From positions 14,985-78,984 of the forward strand of contig PLTN01000165.1 in the NCBI GenBank assembly GCA_003164495.1: a DNA stretch of 64,000 nucleotides, given 5' to 3'. Shown piece after piece: positions 9,532-19,393 of this stretch. Numbering within the stretch: the stretch's first letter is position 1; the number at the start of each line of letters is the position of its first letter. A program made the position numbers and the translations under genes. The stretch is from Vulcanimicrobiota bacterium. Its GTDB lineage: Bacteria > Vulcanimicrobiota > Vulcanimicrobiia > Vulcanimicrobiales > Vulcanimicrobiaceae. The notes under the pieces were generated by a model. That model had not been told where the DNA came from. It did no database searches and worked only from the letters and a program-made list of their open reading frames with translations.

Positions 9532-10415
9532 AGAACGCCGAATCGGTAGACGGTGCTCGAGGTGAACGTTTCACCGGGGTGCAGCGTGGTGCTCGGAAAA
9601 TTCGGATGGTTCGGCGCGTCGGCGAAGTGCTGCGTCTCGAGCGCGATCGCGCCGGGCTTCCCGGTGAAGAGTTGCACGCCGGGCTGCGTCGTCTCGAGCA
9701 CGATCGTTCGGCCGGAGGCCGGGTCGCTCAACATTCCGGCATAACGCAGGGAACCGTCCCAGCCGTCGACCACGAAGTTGTAGTCGTAGCGTTCCGTTCC
9801 GACGGCGCGCTCGGTGCGAAAATCGCGCGTCGCATCGACCGGAACGATCTCGCCGGTCGGGATCGACGCATCGTCGACCGGCGTATACGCCGAGGCGGCG
9901 AGTTGCAGCCGATACGCCGAGATCGCTCGGCTCGAATCGCCGCTGAGGTTGAAGTAGACGTGATTGGTGAAATTCACGACCGTCGCTTTGCTGGTGGTTG
10001 CCGTGTAATCGAGCCGTAGCGCGTTGTCATCCGACCATGAATAACGAACCCGGCACTCCAACGCCCCGGGGAAGCCTTGATCGCCGTCGGGACTGTGCAG
10101 CACGAACGTTACGGTCGCGCCGGATTGTTCGGCGATGTCCCACGTCCGTTTGGAGAATCCGTCGGGGCCTCCGTGAAGCGTGTTCGGGCCTTCGTTTGTC
10201 GCGAGCGTATACGTCGTGCCGTCGAGCACAAACGATCCGCCGGCAATCCGGTTCGCATAGCGGCCGATAATTTTCCCAGCGCTGCCGCCGGCGTCGGCGC
10301 AAACATTCACGCCGTTGCCGTCGCGGCCGGGAACGACAATTGCCGTCATCGCGGCCCCAACCGGTGTAAGGGAAACACGATTGCCGGAGTGGTTCGTGAG
10401 CGTTAGTTCATCCAC
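9528..10415 (-). CDS. galM: Aldose 1-epimerase (galactose mutarotase)
   Basis: ORF 9528..10541; GRYANRIAGGSFVLDGTTYTLATNEGPNTLHGGPDGFSKRTWDI, FTNHVYFNLSG, GVQLFTGKPGAIALETQHFADAPNHPNFPSTTLHPGETF. Probable GTG start at 10415. Confidence 0.9.
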   Translation of the reverse strand: MDELTLTNHSGNRVSLTPVGAAMTAIVVPGRDGNGVNVCADAGGSAGKIIGRYANRIAGGSFVLDGTTYTLATNEGPNTLHGGPDGFSKRTWDIAEQSGATVTFVLHSPDGDQGFPGALECRVRYSWSDDNALRLDYTATTSKATVVNFTNHVYFNLSGDSSRAISAYRLQLAASAYTPVDDASIPTGEIVPVDATRDFRTERAVGTERYDYNFVVDGWDGSLRYAGMLSDPASGRTIVLETTQPGVQLFTGKPGAIALETQHFADAPNHPNFPSTTLHPGETFTSSTVYRFGVL

Positions 10416-10417
10416 GA

Positions 10418-10618
10418 CTACGCTGCCCGAAGCATTGCCTTCCGTATCGTCGGAGCGTCCAGTTTCGTGACGCGCTCTCGGAGTAGGCCGGCCTGACGGC
10501 CGTAGGCGGCGATCGTCTCGCGGCGATGCCCAGTCTCGCACTCGATGCGACGCAGGCTCTTGCCTTCGCGTAACAGGGCCAGAACGCGCGCCCGCTGGGC
10601 ATCAGTCAACGTGTTCAT
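10418..10618 (-). CDS. Small HTH protein, transposase-type or regulatory HTH
   Basis: [54 protein letters not shown]..., HTH resembling the N-terminal HTH of IS1/IS21-type transposases; 2 nt upstream of the galM start. Confidence 0.4.
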   Translation of the reverse strand: MNTLTDAQRARVLALLREGKSLRRIECETGHRRETIAAYGRQAGLLRERVTKLDAPTIRKAMLRAA

Positions 10619-10721
10619 GAGAGGCTTCTTCGCCCGAGTGCGGCGCCGGTGCCTGCGCCCAGTGGCCGCTTTTGAGTCGCGCCCGGATGTCTTTCGCACA
10701 GCGCCGCGTTATACTGCCCGC

Positions 10722-11321
10722 ATGCTCGTGCCCATCGTCGTCGAGCAAACCGCGCGCGGTGAACGCTCCTACGACATCTACTCCCGCCTGTTGCAAGACC
10801 GCATCGTGTTCGTCACTGGTATCGTAGATGACGACATGGCGAATCTCGTCATTGCACAGTTGCTTTTCCTTGAACGCGAAGACCCCGACCGCGAGATCGA
10901 CCTCTACATCAACAGCCCGGGAGGGAGCGTCAGCGCCGCCCTCGCCATATACGATACGATGCAGTTGATCAGGCCATCCGTCGCAACGATCTGCGCCGGC
11001 TTCGCGGCGTCAGCGGCTTCAGTGCTCCTAACCGGCGGCGCTCCCGGCAAGCGGATGGCGCTGCCTTACAGCAAGATCATGATCCACCAACCTTCGATCG
11101 GCCAGACCGGCGGCCAGGCGACCGACATAGAGATTACGGCGCGCGAGCTCGTCCGTACGCGGCGCATCATCGCCGAGATTTACGAGCGCACGACGCACAA
11201 ACCGATCGACGATGTCTTACGCGATCTCGAACGCGACTTCTATTTGACGGCCGGCGAGGCGCGCGACTACGGGATCGTCGACCGGATCCTCGACGGCACG
11301 AATCGTACCGACGACCAGTAA
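10722..11321 (+). CDS. clpP: ATP-dependent Clp protease proteolytic subunit
   Basis: [51 protein letters not shown] (Ser), MIHQPSIG (His), [18 protein letters not shown] (Asp). Confidence 0.97.
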   Translation: MLVPIVVEQTARGERSYDIYSRLLQDRIVFVTGIVDDDMANLVIAQLLFLEREDPDREIDLYINSPGGSVSAALAIYDTMQLIRPSVATICAGFAASAASVLLTGGAPGKRMALPYSKIMIHQPSIGQTGGQATDIEITARELVRTRRIIAEIYERTTHKPIDDVLRDLERDFYLTAGEARDYGIVDRILDGTNRTDDQ

Positions 11322-11467
11322 TGTTTCGCAGGACGAGATGGCGCGATAGACACACACCCGGCTCCCAGGAAGCCGCGGTAAGCTAATAACCGAGGCTAGC
11401 GGTTTGCGATCACTCGGCGCTGGATATATAGCACCAAGCAGACGCTGGGACGCGGAGGAACTGACCC

Positions 11468-12076
11468 GTGATCGAGCCGGCCGAATCCGACTTTCAGGCA
11501 CCGTTCGGCCTCAGGTTGGCGACCCATAGCGATCTGCGGTCGATCGCTCGTCTTTTCGCCGAGGCCTTCACCGCCCATAAGGTTTCGTCGCTTTCGGCCG
11601 AATTACAGCAGAAGTTCATTGCGCTGCACGCACACCTGTGCGTTACATTGGTCGCCGCCGACCTCGAGACCGGGCGCGTGCTCGGATTCGCAATCGGCGG
11701 CCGGCACGAGCAGCTCGATCGTGCCCGGCAAGCGTTCATTTATGGCAATGTTGTTCCGCTCGCATTACACGCCCTGACGCGGAGGGAGACGTATCGCGAC
11801 GCCTATCGTCACCTGCCGAAGCGCACGTCGCGTCGTCAGCGCGCATCGCCGTGCGCGCGTCACGAACTTCGCTACCTCGCGGTCGCCGCCGATGAGCGAG
11901 GCTGCGGTATCGGCTCGGCGCTGCTGCAGGCAATGGAGCGCGAGATGCTCATCGACCAACCCTACTTTGTTTGGGCGCTGTCGGAGCGGGCTTCAACAAT
12001 TCAGTTTTACCTTCGCCACGGTTTCCGTGAAGAATACCGGATCGACGGCCACGTGCGGTTGATCAAGGGCGAATAG
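11468..12076 (+). CDS. GNAT-family N-acetyltransferase
   Basis: 202 aa; LRLATHSDLRSIARLFAEAFT ... LRYLAVAADERGCGIGSALLQAMEREM ... RASTIQFYLRHGFREEYR. Confidence 0.85.
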   Translation: MIEPAESDFQAPFGLRLATHSDLRSIARLFAEAFTAHKVSSLSAELQQKFIALHAHLCVTLVAADLETGRVLGFAIGGRHEQLDRARQAFIYGNVVPLALHALTRRETYRDAYRHLPKRTSRRQRASPCARHELRYLAVAADERGCGIGSALLQAMEREMLIDQPYFVWALSERASTIQFYLRHGFREEYRIDGHVRLIKGE

Positions 12077-12119
12077 CGTACGGCTGCAAAGGAGAAGCAG
12101 CGTAGGAGCTATTTTACTT

Positions 12120-12902
12120 ATGAACCGTATGCGCCCCATTGCTTGGCCGGTGATCATTGCGTTCGCATTCTTGTCACTGCTCGCCGGTTCGGCCGATGGG
12201 CAGACGACTCCGAGGATCGGGCTCGCGCTTACGCACGCGCTCAACAATGACGGAACGGGTTGCTCACCCGGTGAGCTGAACGCGATCGTGCAAAAAGCCG
12301 ACATTACAACGCTCGGAACCATTGGCAATTCGCAGGTCATTCTAGCCGGCGTGTCCGGTTCGTGCATTTGCGGTAACGTGAATTGTCCGTATGTCGTTCT
12401 GCGACTCGATGGTGCACGTAGTAGCGTTTTATTAGACACCTACGGGTACGCCGTCGCTCCGTTCGGCAAGGAGCGGCCGCTTCCGAACCTGCGTGAAGTT
12501 GCCCACGACAGTGCACTCGTCTCCGTCACGACGATCGACGCTTACCGGAACGGGAAATACGTAGCGATCGATACGCAGCGCGTTCGGGGCGACACGGGCG
12601 AAAGCAAGCCCGACACGATCCCGATTCAGTTTGCTCCGGGGACCACGTCCGCGACGCTGCATGGCCGCGTATCTGAGGGCTGGTACGACCAGTACACCTT
12701 CGCCGCGGCCGCGGGGCAGCGAATCACCGTCACTGGGCCGGCCGCACTCAGCTACTCGCTCTCGGCGGAATCATCAGACAAATCCATCGAGCTACGGCCC
12801 GGCTTGGCGGTCACACTTCCCAAGAGCGGACGGTATCGTTTGCTCGTCGACGGCGGCGGCGACACGGCGCAAGCATATCGCGCCACAATAACGATTCACT
12901 AG
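12120..12902 (+). CDS. Secreted hypothetical protein with C-terminal PPC-like beta domain
   Basis: Signal peptide then GRVSEGWYDQYTFAAAAGQRITVTGPAALSYSL...LPKSGRYRLLVDGGGDTAQAYRATITIH, like pre-peptidase C-terminal domains. Confidence 0.6.
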   Translation: MNRMRPIAWPVIIAFAFLSLLAGSADGQTTPRIGLALTHALNNDGTGCSPGELNAIVQKADITTLGTIGNSQVILAGVSGSCICGNVNCPYVVLRLDGARSSVLLDTYGYAVAPFGKERPLPNLREVAHDSALVSVTTIDAYRNGKYVAIDTQRVRGDTGESKPDTIPIQFAPGTTSATLHGRVSEGWYDQYTFAAAAGQRITVTGPAALSYSLSAESSDKSIELRPGLAVTLPKSGRYRLLVDGGGDTAQAYRATITIH

Positions 12903-12976
12903 GACCGCAAGGCCCCGAGTTCGCTATAGAGAAGTCGTGCGCGGTTGTTGCATCTTACAACCATCGGAACGAAGCT

Positions 12977-13804
12977 TTGAGCACGCACCACTTCCACGAC
13001 GATCACAGCGGACCGTTAGCGAACGGCAACCTCATTCGCTTTGATGAGCTCGCCGTGCAACTCGGCATGGATGCCGAGGGCCGTCACGTGCTCGTCGACG
13101 GCACCGAAGGCTCGATCATCGACGAGGTCACGCGCATCGTCGATCACCAATGGTCGTCCGACGTCCGCTACGGTCTCGTCAAAGGCTTCTTTTTGAGCGG
13201 TCCCCCGGGAGTTGGTAAGACGACGCTCGCCAAGCGGTTGGCGTACGAACTCGGGAAGACGCGTCAGACCGGTGGGCGCTCATCGGTGTTACTGGCGTTG
13301 GTCGATGGCGGCGAGATCGCGCGCTCGCGCTACGGCGAGAGCGAGGCGCGCATTCGCGACATCTTCTCACACGCGCGCACCGGCTTCGCATCCGCCGATG
13401 AACGCACCGTGTTGTTGTTTGATGACGTCGAGTCGATCCTCATGACGCGCGGCAGCACGACCGCCAAGGAATGGCACTTTTCGCAGGATAGCGTGTTCTT
13501 CCACGCGGTCGACGAACTCGATACGCGGCGGACGATCGTGGTGCTCACGACGAATCGGGCCGATTTAGTCGACGACGCTATACGCGATCGCTTTCTCGAG
13601 TACCACATCGATTATCCGGCTGAAGCGACGTTGCTTGCGATTGCCGCAAACCTCGCCCAACAGCAGGCGTTCTCACCCGCCCATACCGAGCAGTTACTGG
13701 CCACCGTCCGCGCCGGCCACAAGGCCGGCACGGTGCGCAGTATCCGCGACGTACAAGGCGCGGTCGTGCAGTTCTTCGTTCGCGTGGTAACGCGCCGAGG
13801 CTAA
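12977..13804 (+). CDS. AAA+ ATPase, TRIP13/Pch2-like
   Basis: Walker A SGPPGVGKTTLAKR; SRYGESEARIRDIFSHA; Walker B VLLFDDVESIL; VVLTTNRADLVDDAIRDRFLEYHIDYP. TTG start. Confidence 0.85.
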   Translation: MSTHHFHDDHSGPLANGNLIRFDELAVQLGMDAEGRHVLVDGTEGSIIDEVTRIVDHQWSSDVRYGLVKGFFLSGPPGVGKTTLAKRLAYELGKTRQTGGRSSVLLALVDGGEIARSRYGESEARIRDIFSHARTGFASADERTVLLFDDVESILMTRGSTTAKEWHFSQDSVFFHAVDELDTRRTIVVLTTNRADLVDDAIRDRFLEYHIDYPAEATLLAIAANLAQQQAFSPAHTEQLLATVRAGHKAGTVRSIRDVQGAVVQFFVRVVTRRG

Positions 13805-13807
13805 ACC

Positions 13808-14791
13808 TCAGCGTTCGCGGTGGCGCTCGATTGCGCCGTGCTCGATCGGTTTTCCGGTCTTGTCGTAGATGCGCTGGCTCGTGAACCCCTCGGGCCACAC
13901 TTCGGTGAACCAGCTGCGGATGCCGAATGCGATGCGCAGCTGCTTGATCGGATTCGGATTGTCGTTGGTGTGTTCGTGCTCCCACATCGCAGGGGGCACG
14001 TAGAGCACGTCGCCGGCTTCCCAGTGCACGACGCGTCCCTGCATCTCCGTATAGCCTTCGCCTTCAACGGCGTAGACCACGGCTTCGAGATGTTTGTGAC
14101 GGCCGCTATGATGATAGGCCGGCTCGATCCACAGATGGGTGATCGCTACGCTGGTCGTCCGAAAGCCATTCTTCGGCAGGGCTAGGTACTGCATGAAGTC
14201 GTGCTGGTTTTGCACCGCAGCAATATTCCCCTGAGCCGAATAGGACGGGTCGTTGACCGGGGCATCCTCAATGTGGATGATCGCCCGGCTGCCATCGGGA
14301 TAGTAGTGCGATTGTTCTGCCGGCGCCGGTTCCAGTTCCCCATTTGGTCCATGCGTTTCGAGCTGTTCGAGCCGGGCGACCCGCACGTAGCGCTCGAGAT
14401 CGAAGACCATGCCGGAGATGTAGAGCACGGGGACCTTGCCCGTGTTGAAGTGCTGATGTTCGGCGTAAAACGGGATCTGCAGCGTGCTGTGCTTGTGCCA
14501 ATCGAAACGCTGCCCGTTGACGATGCTATACCCCTCACCCTCCAAAATGTGGAGCGACTCTTCGCCATGCCGATGCTTTCCGGTGTGCCAGCCGACCGGG
14601 ATCTCGCCTTTGAGAACGTTGCTCCCCATCGTAGCGAAGCCGAGCTCGTTGGCAACCATAAGTTTGCACTTGACATCCTGCGGCGTTTCCACCCACGGAA
14701 TGTCGCGGTCACGAGCGACCAGCGGCGTGCAGTCGAGGGTCGTGTCGACCTGTTCGCGCGCCCTGAGCCAATCGTCGTAGAACGTCTTCAC
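13808..14791 (-). CDS. Bicupin protein, gentisate 1,2-dioxygenase-like
   Basis: Two cupin domains: HTGKHRHGEESLHILEGEGYSIVNG...EHQHFN and HHSGRHKHLEAVVYAVEGEGYTEMQG...EHEHTN. Confidence 0.85.
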   Translation of the reverse strand: MKTFYDDWLRAREQVDTTLDCTPLVARDRDIPWVETPQDVKCKLMVANELGFATMGSNVLKGEIPVGWHTGKHRHGEESLHILEGEGYSIVNGQRFDWHKHSTLQIPFYAEHQHFNTGKVPVLYISGMVFDLERYVRVARLEQLETHGPNGELEPAPAEQSHYYPDGSRAIIHIEDAPVNDPSYSAQGNIAAVQNQHDFMQYLALPKNGFRTTSVAITHLWIEPAYHHSGRHKHLEAVVYAVEGEGYTEMQGRVVHWEAGDVLYVPPAMWEHEHTNDNPNPIKQLRIAFGIRSWFTEVWPEGFTSQRIYDKTGKPIEHGAIERHRER

Positions 14792-15750
14792 TTGCCGCCT
14801 CCGGTATTCGCGATCAATTCGTGCGCGTCGAACGGCTTGTCGATAACGCCGTACTTTGCAGCCAGATTCACGACCGGTTGCAGGTCGGCTGCGTCCAGGC
14901 GATCGCCGATTTCCGCGCGCGGCATGTGACTGAGTACGTTGGGATCGATCCCCCAGAAGGGCGCCGTCAGCGGGACGGTCTCGGCGTGGTGCGTGTTCGT
15001 GTAACGTGCGGCTTCGCTCATCACTTCCGCAAACTTGCGAATGATATCGGGATGAGCCGCGATATACGCCGTCGATGCGAACCAGGCGGTCAGGAGATAG
15101 TGTTTACCGATGGCATCGTCGGGGCGCCCGACGATGTTGGCGCTGTTCGAAGCGAGCACGGTGGCGAGGCCCGGGTTGCTCATATTCGCGGCAACGATAC
15201 GTCCGTCTTGAAGCGCAGCCAGGATCGCGGACTGGGGCACCTCGATCACTTTCAGCGCCGACGAGTCCCCGCCCATACTGTCGACCCAATCGCGCAGTGC
15301 GAACTCGGAGAAGTCACGCAGCGCTTGGACCGCGACGACCTTGCCGGCCAAGTCTTTAGCCGAAGTGATACCGGCGCTTTTGCTCACGACGAGCGCGGAG
15401 ATCGGCGAATTTTGGAGCCAGAGTTCACCCGGTGCGACCGCTGCAATCGGCAGCTTGCGGAAGTGCGCGCTCACGAGCGGCAGGATGCTCGATTTTCCGA
15501 TATCGATCGACCCGCCGATCACCGCAGCGGTAACCGCGGAGCCACTGTTCATAGGGGCGATTTCGACGTCCAAGCCGGCTTTTTCAAACATGTGCGCGTG
15601 CTGCGCGTAGAGCAGCGGTGTGACGTCGTCGTTCACATTCGACGCGACATGCACGACGGTCAAGGCCGGTTGGCCGAGCGACGGCTGCCCGATGCCAAGC
15701 ACGACGGCCACGGCAAGCAAACATGAAAGTGGGCGGATCAGGGATTTCAC
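14788..15750 (-). CDS. ABC-type substrate-binding protein (NMT1/SsuA-like)
   Basis: Signal peptide MKSLIRPLSCLLAVAVVLGIGQPSLGQ; LLYAQHAHMFEKAGLDVEIAPMNSGSAVTAAVIGGSIDIGKSSILPLVSAH; 4-nt overlaps with both neighbours. Confidence 0.88.
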   Translation of the reverse strand: MKSLIRPLSCLLAVAVVLGIGQPSLGQPALTVVHVASNVNDDVTPLLYAQHAHMFEKAGLDVEIAPMNSGSAVTAAVIGGSIDIGKSSILPLVSAHFRKLPIAAVAPGELWLQNSPISALVVSKSAGITSAKDLAGKVVAVQALRDFSEFALRDWVDSMGGDSSALKVIEVPQSAILAALQDGRIVAANMSNPGLATVLASNSANIVGRPDDAIGKHYLLTAWFASTAYIAAHPDIIRKFAEVMSEAARYTNTHHAETVPLTAPFWGIDPNVLSHMPRAEIGDRLDAADLQPVVNLAAKYGVIDKPFDAHELIANTGGGK

Positions 15751-18047
15751 GCGGTTACTCCAACGGTAGGCGATTTTTGTAGAAACAGCGCGCGATGCAC
15801 GCGCTGCGGGGAGATCGGAAGCTCCGTAATGCGCACGCCGACCGCATCATCGACGGCGTTGGCTACGGCTGCGGCGATCGGCAGAAGACCGCCCTCGGCA
15901 AAGCCCTTGGCGCCGAACGGTCCCGGACCGCGGCCCTGCTCCTGAAGAATCGAAACAAACGACACGGGAACGTCCTCGGCGAGCGGCACGCGATAGACGA
16001 GCGGATCGCCGTTCATCAAGATGCCGTCGTCAAAGACCATCTGCTCGAAGAGCGCTTGGGCAACACCCATCATTGCGGCGCCTTCGTCCTGTCCGCGGCA
16101 CACCAACGGGTTGATCGCTTTTCCCGCGTCGCCGCTGACGACGAGTTTCTCGATCGTCACCTTGCCGGTGCCCGGATCGACCGCAACGGCGACGGCCGCC
16201 CAGCCGATTTCCCAAAATACGCACGGGGAATCGAGCGGGGCACGTTCGTCGAGCGGCGCTTTCTGAAAACCGTCGGCGGCAAACTGGAAGCCGATATTGC
16301 CGAACTCCCGCAGCACGAGCTCGGCGATCGAATGACTCTCTTCTCCACGCACCGCGTGCCAGTTCTCGAGCCGCAGTTCGCTAGGATCGCAGCTCAATGC
16401 GGTTGCCGTGAAACGCAGCACCTCGTCGCGAACCCGCTCCGCCGCGGCGAGCACCGCTCGGCCCATCACAACGGTGGCGGAGCTCGCATTCGTGCCATGG
16501 TCGTAGGGCGACTGATCGGTGTCGATCGGCGAAATGATGACGCGGTCAACCGGCGTGCTCAGCACTTCGGCGGCAATTTGGCACAGCGAGGAACGCGCGC
16601 CCTGACCGGCTTCCACCGTGGCGCAATCGATCGTCACCTCGCCGCCGGTCGTGATCTTCACCCGCGCTTGCGCAGCTTTGTTGATGCCGCCGCCGTCCTT
16701 GAGGCCGATTGCAAACCCGACGCCGCGGTTGGGAGTGCGCTCGATCGCGCCGAGCTCGTCGATCACCAAGTCGAGACCGACGTGCAAATCGCTGTCGATG
16801 GCGGTTTCGCCCGGGACGAAGGGGTCGCCGAAGTGCAGCAAGTTCAGCGCGCGCATCGCGTACGGCGTGATCCCCAATCGCCGCGCGATCATGTCGATCT
16901 GGCTTTCACTTGCCCACGTCGCCTGTGCGCCGCCGAAGCCTCTAAAGGCGCCGGCTGGCGTCGTGTTCGTCATGACGCACGAACACCGGGTGTCGATAAA
17001 ATCGTACCGGTACGGGCCGGGAATACGATAGCCGCATTTTTCCGCAACCAGCGGGCTCGCGCCCGAATAGGCACCGGCGTCGAGAAAGATCTCGCTCTGC
17101 CGCGCCACGAGGCGGCCGTCCCGCATGACGCCGGTCCGCAGCCGCAGCAGCGCGGCGTGCTGGGAATTCGTGAAGAAGCTTTCTTCGAACGTCATGCACC
17201 AGCGCACCGGACGCCCCGTCATCTGCGAAAGCACGATCGCTACCGGCTCGGTTTTACAGTTGCTCTTCGCACCGAAACTGCCGCCGACCAGCGGCACGTT
17301 GACGCGCACCCGGTTCTCGGGCAATCGGAACATGCGCGCGAGTTCGCGCCGCAACGGAAACGGGTTTTGGGTGCTGGTCCATACCTCGATCTGCTTGCGC
17401 GTTGCCGACGCAATGCCGACGTACGGCTCGAGATGGAAATGTTGCATCCGCGAGAAGCGGAACTCGTCCTCGAAGACGTGATCGCAGCGGTCGAACGCCG
17501 CCGGATCGCCGGTTTGATATGCGAACTCGTACGAGACATTGGAGCGGGGACGAAGTGCGCCGCGTGCACCCGCGCCGTAACGCGGCACGGCGCCCGGCGG
17601 CGCCTCCGGGAAGAGCTCCGGCGCACCGTCGGCCAGCGCGGCATCAATCGTCGTAACGGCGGGAAGCACGCGGTAGACGACGTGAATGCGCTCGAGTGCC
17701 TCGGCCGCAGCGGCTTCGCTGTCGGCGGCGACGGCCGCCACGACGTCGCCGGCAAAGCGCACCGTATCGATCGCAACGATCGGCTGATCTTTGATGATGT
17801 AGCCGTAGTACGGCGTGATGCCGGACGGCAGGTCAGCTGCCGTCAGCACCGCGCGTACGCCGGGCACGGCCGCGGCTGCCGCGGTGTCGATCGAAACGAT
17901 GGCCGCGTGGGGATGTGGGCTCCGCAGCACCTTCGCATGCAGCATCCCCGCCACCGCGAGGTCGGCACCATACGTCGCGCCGCCGGTGGTTTTCGCTTCC
18001 GCGTCGCGCCGCCGGACGCGTTCGTCGAACGCGCTAGCCATCGGCAC
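15747..18047 (-). CDS. Xanthine dehydrogenase/CO dehydrogenase-family molybdopterin-binding large subunit
   Basis: 766 aa; GGSFGAKSNCKTEPVA, GAFRGFGGAQATWASESQID, VEAGQGARSSLCQIAAEVL. Confidence 0.92.
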   Translation of the reverse strand: MPMASAFDERVRRRDAEAKTTGGATYGADLAVAGMLHAKVLRSPHPHAAIVSIDTAAAAAVPGVRAVLTAADLPSGITPYYGYIIKDQPIVAIDTVRFAGDVVAAVAADSEAAAAEALERIHVVYRVLPAVTTIDAALADGAPELFPEAPPGAVPRYGAGARGALRPRSNVSYEFAYQTGDPAAFDRCDHVFEDEFRFSRMQHFHLEPYVGIASATRKQIEVWTSTQNPFPLRRELARMFRLPENRVRVNVPLVGGSFGAKSNCKTEPVAIVLSQMTGRPVRWCMTFEESFFTNSQHAALLRLRTGVMRDGRLVARQSEIFLDAGAYSGASPLVAEKCGYRIPGPYRYDFIDTRCSCVMTNTTPAGAFRGFGGAQATWASESQIDMIARRLGITPYAMRALNLLHFGDPFVPGETAIDSDLHVGLDLVIDELGAIERTPNRGVGFAIGLKDGGGINKAAQARVKITTGGEVTIDCATVEAGQGARSSLCQIAAEVLSTPVDRVIISPIDTDQSPYDHGTNASSATVVMGRAVLAAAERVRDEVLRFTATALSCDPSELRLENWHAVRGEESHSIAELVLREFGNIGFQFAADGFQKAPLDERAPLDSPCVFWEIGWAAVAVAVDPGTGKVTIEKLVVSGDAGKAINPLVCRGQDEGAAMMGVAQALFEQMVFDDGILMNGDPLVYRVPLAEDVPVSFVSILQEQGRGPGPFGAKGFAEGGLLPIAAAVANAVDDAVGVRITELPISPQRVHRALFLQKSPTVGVTA

Positions 18048-18549
18048 CCCGCTCTGCCGCCGCCAGCACCGCCTCGATGATCATCGCGTAGCCAGTGCAG
18101 CGGCAAACGTTCGAACTCAGCCATTCGATGACCGTCTGTCTCGTCGGATGGGGCTCACGGTCGAGCAATGCTTTCGCGATAACGATCATGCCCGAGGTGC
18201 AATAACCGCACTGGAACGCGCTGCGCGCAGCAAACGCTTCGCACAGCGGATGCGCGGCCGCGGCAATCCCCTCGATCGTGTCGACGTGGCGCCCATCGAT
18301 ACTGAACGCGAACGTCGAGCAACTTGCCTGCGGCACGCCGTCGATCAGCACCGAACAGCTACCGCATACGCCGCGCGAGCAGGCGAGTTTCGTTCCCTGC
18401 AAAGTGAGACGATCGTGCAGAAGTTCCCAGAGCGACATCCGGGCCGGTACGGTTTCCGTGTGTTCGACGCCGTTGAGAACAAAACGCAGCGCGGGCGTTT
18501 CGTCGCCGTCGAGACGGTCATCGATCAGATCAGAGACCGCCACGTGCAA
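18034..18549 (-). CDS. (2Fe-2S)-binding small subunit of molybdenum hydroxylase
   Basis: CSRGVCGSCSVLIDG...CGYCTSGM...NVCRCTGY: complete Cys set for two [2Fe-2S] clusters. Confidence 0.95.
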   Translation of the reverse strand: MHVAVSDLIDDRLDGDETPALRFVLNGVEHTETVPARMSLWELLHDRLTLQGTKLACSRGVCGSCSVLIDGVPQASCSTFAFSIDGRHVDTIEGIAAAAHPLCEAFAARSAFQCGYCTSGMIVIAKALLDREPHPTRQTVIEWLSSNVCRCTGYAMIIEAVLAAAERGADG

Positions 18550-19381
18550 GCCTCGTCAATTGCCGGCCGAGCAACGTTCGCCCGACGTCACGGAGATAGG
18601 CGTTGGACGTAAGGTGATCGCACACGCCGGACGGCAATCCTTCGAACAACCGCGCCGCCAGCGCCTCGATGTCACCCGTGAGGTCGTCGCAGGTTCCCTC
18701 GAGCACGTAGGGTGCCATCGCCTCGGTGCCCAGGGCGACCCGCAACTGCAACCCTTTACCGCTGCGCCTCACCGCGAGTGCCTGCGTTATGATCGGCCGC
18801 ATGCCGCGCTCGTAATCGAATGCGCAAAGGTCGGCGAGCGGAATCTCCACGTGCGTCAATAGTTCGCGCGGCGCACCCTCTCGTTGGAGGTAAGACTGTA
18901 CGTTCCACAACCGTGACGCGTTGCCGTCGCGAACGCGAATCTGCGCGCCGAGTGCGGCTAGCAGCACCGGCATCTCGTAGCGCGTCCGGCGCGCCATCAC
19001 GTTGCCCCCGATCGTTGCCGTGAAGCGCACGCGGACGTTCGCGATGCGCGCCCACGCCGAAGCGAAGCTCGGCACGGCACGGCGAACCGTGTCGCTTTGC
19101 GACCCTCGCGCATGTGTAACGAGTGCGCCGATGCGCAGTACCTCGCCGTCGTCCTCGATAGCACTCAGTTCGCCGACGTCCGCGAGCGCCAGCACACGGC
19201 GCGGATTGAAGCCTTCATTGAAGCGCGCAACCATGTCGGTCCCGCCCGCCAGGATTGCCGGTGGGACCTGGTGCTGCATCAACGCCGCGACCGCGTCGTC
19301 AAGCGAGCGTGGCCGGATGACGGCGACGTCGCCGATGGTACGAAACGATGTAGAGATCAGACCGCCGTCGGTGCGTTTCAT
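18530..19381 (-). CDS. FAD-binding medium subunit of molybdenum hydroxylase
   Basis: PRSLDDAVAALMQHQVPPAILAGGTDMVARFNEGFNPRRVLALADVGEL ... ARIANVRVRFTATIGGNVMA. Confidence 0.9.
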   Translation of the reverse strand: MKRTDGGLISTSFRTIGDVAVIRPRSLDDAVAALMQHQVPPAILAGGTDMVARFNEGFNPRRVLALADVGELSAIEDDGEVLRIGALVTHARGSQSDTVRRAVPSFASAWARIANVRVRFTATIGGNVMARRTRYEMPVLLAALGAQIRVRDGNASRLWNVQSYLQREGAPRELLTHVEIPLADLCAFDYERGMRPIITQALAVRRSGKGLQLRVALGTEAMAPYVLEGTCDDLTGDIEALAARLFEGLPSGVCDHLTSNAYLRDVGRTLLGRQLTRLARGGL

Positions 19382-19393
19382 CGGCGATCGGTA

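Noticed and set aside
10418-10618. Complete insertion sequence
   Set aside because: Only a short HTH is present; no catalytic transposase domain, terminal inverted repeats or target duplication could be identified.
12977-13804. CBASS-type defence system (TRIP13-like CapP ATPase)
   Set aside because: No HORMA-domain gene, CD-NTase or effector nuclease in neighbouring ORFs; neighbours are a PPC-domain secreted protein and a bicupin dioxygenase.
15795-18080. 761-aa plus-strand ORF opposite the Mo-hydroxylase gene
   Set aside because: Arg/His/Asp-rich shadow frame of a high-GC gene; the minus-strand protein has clear family motifs and this one has none.
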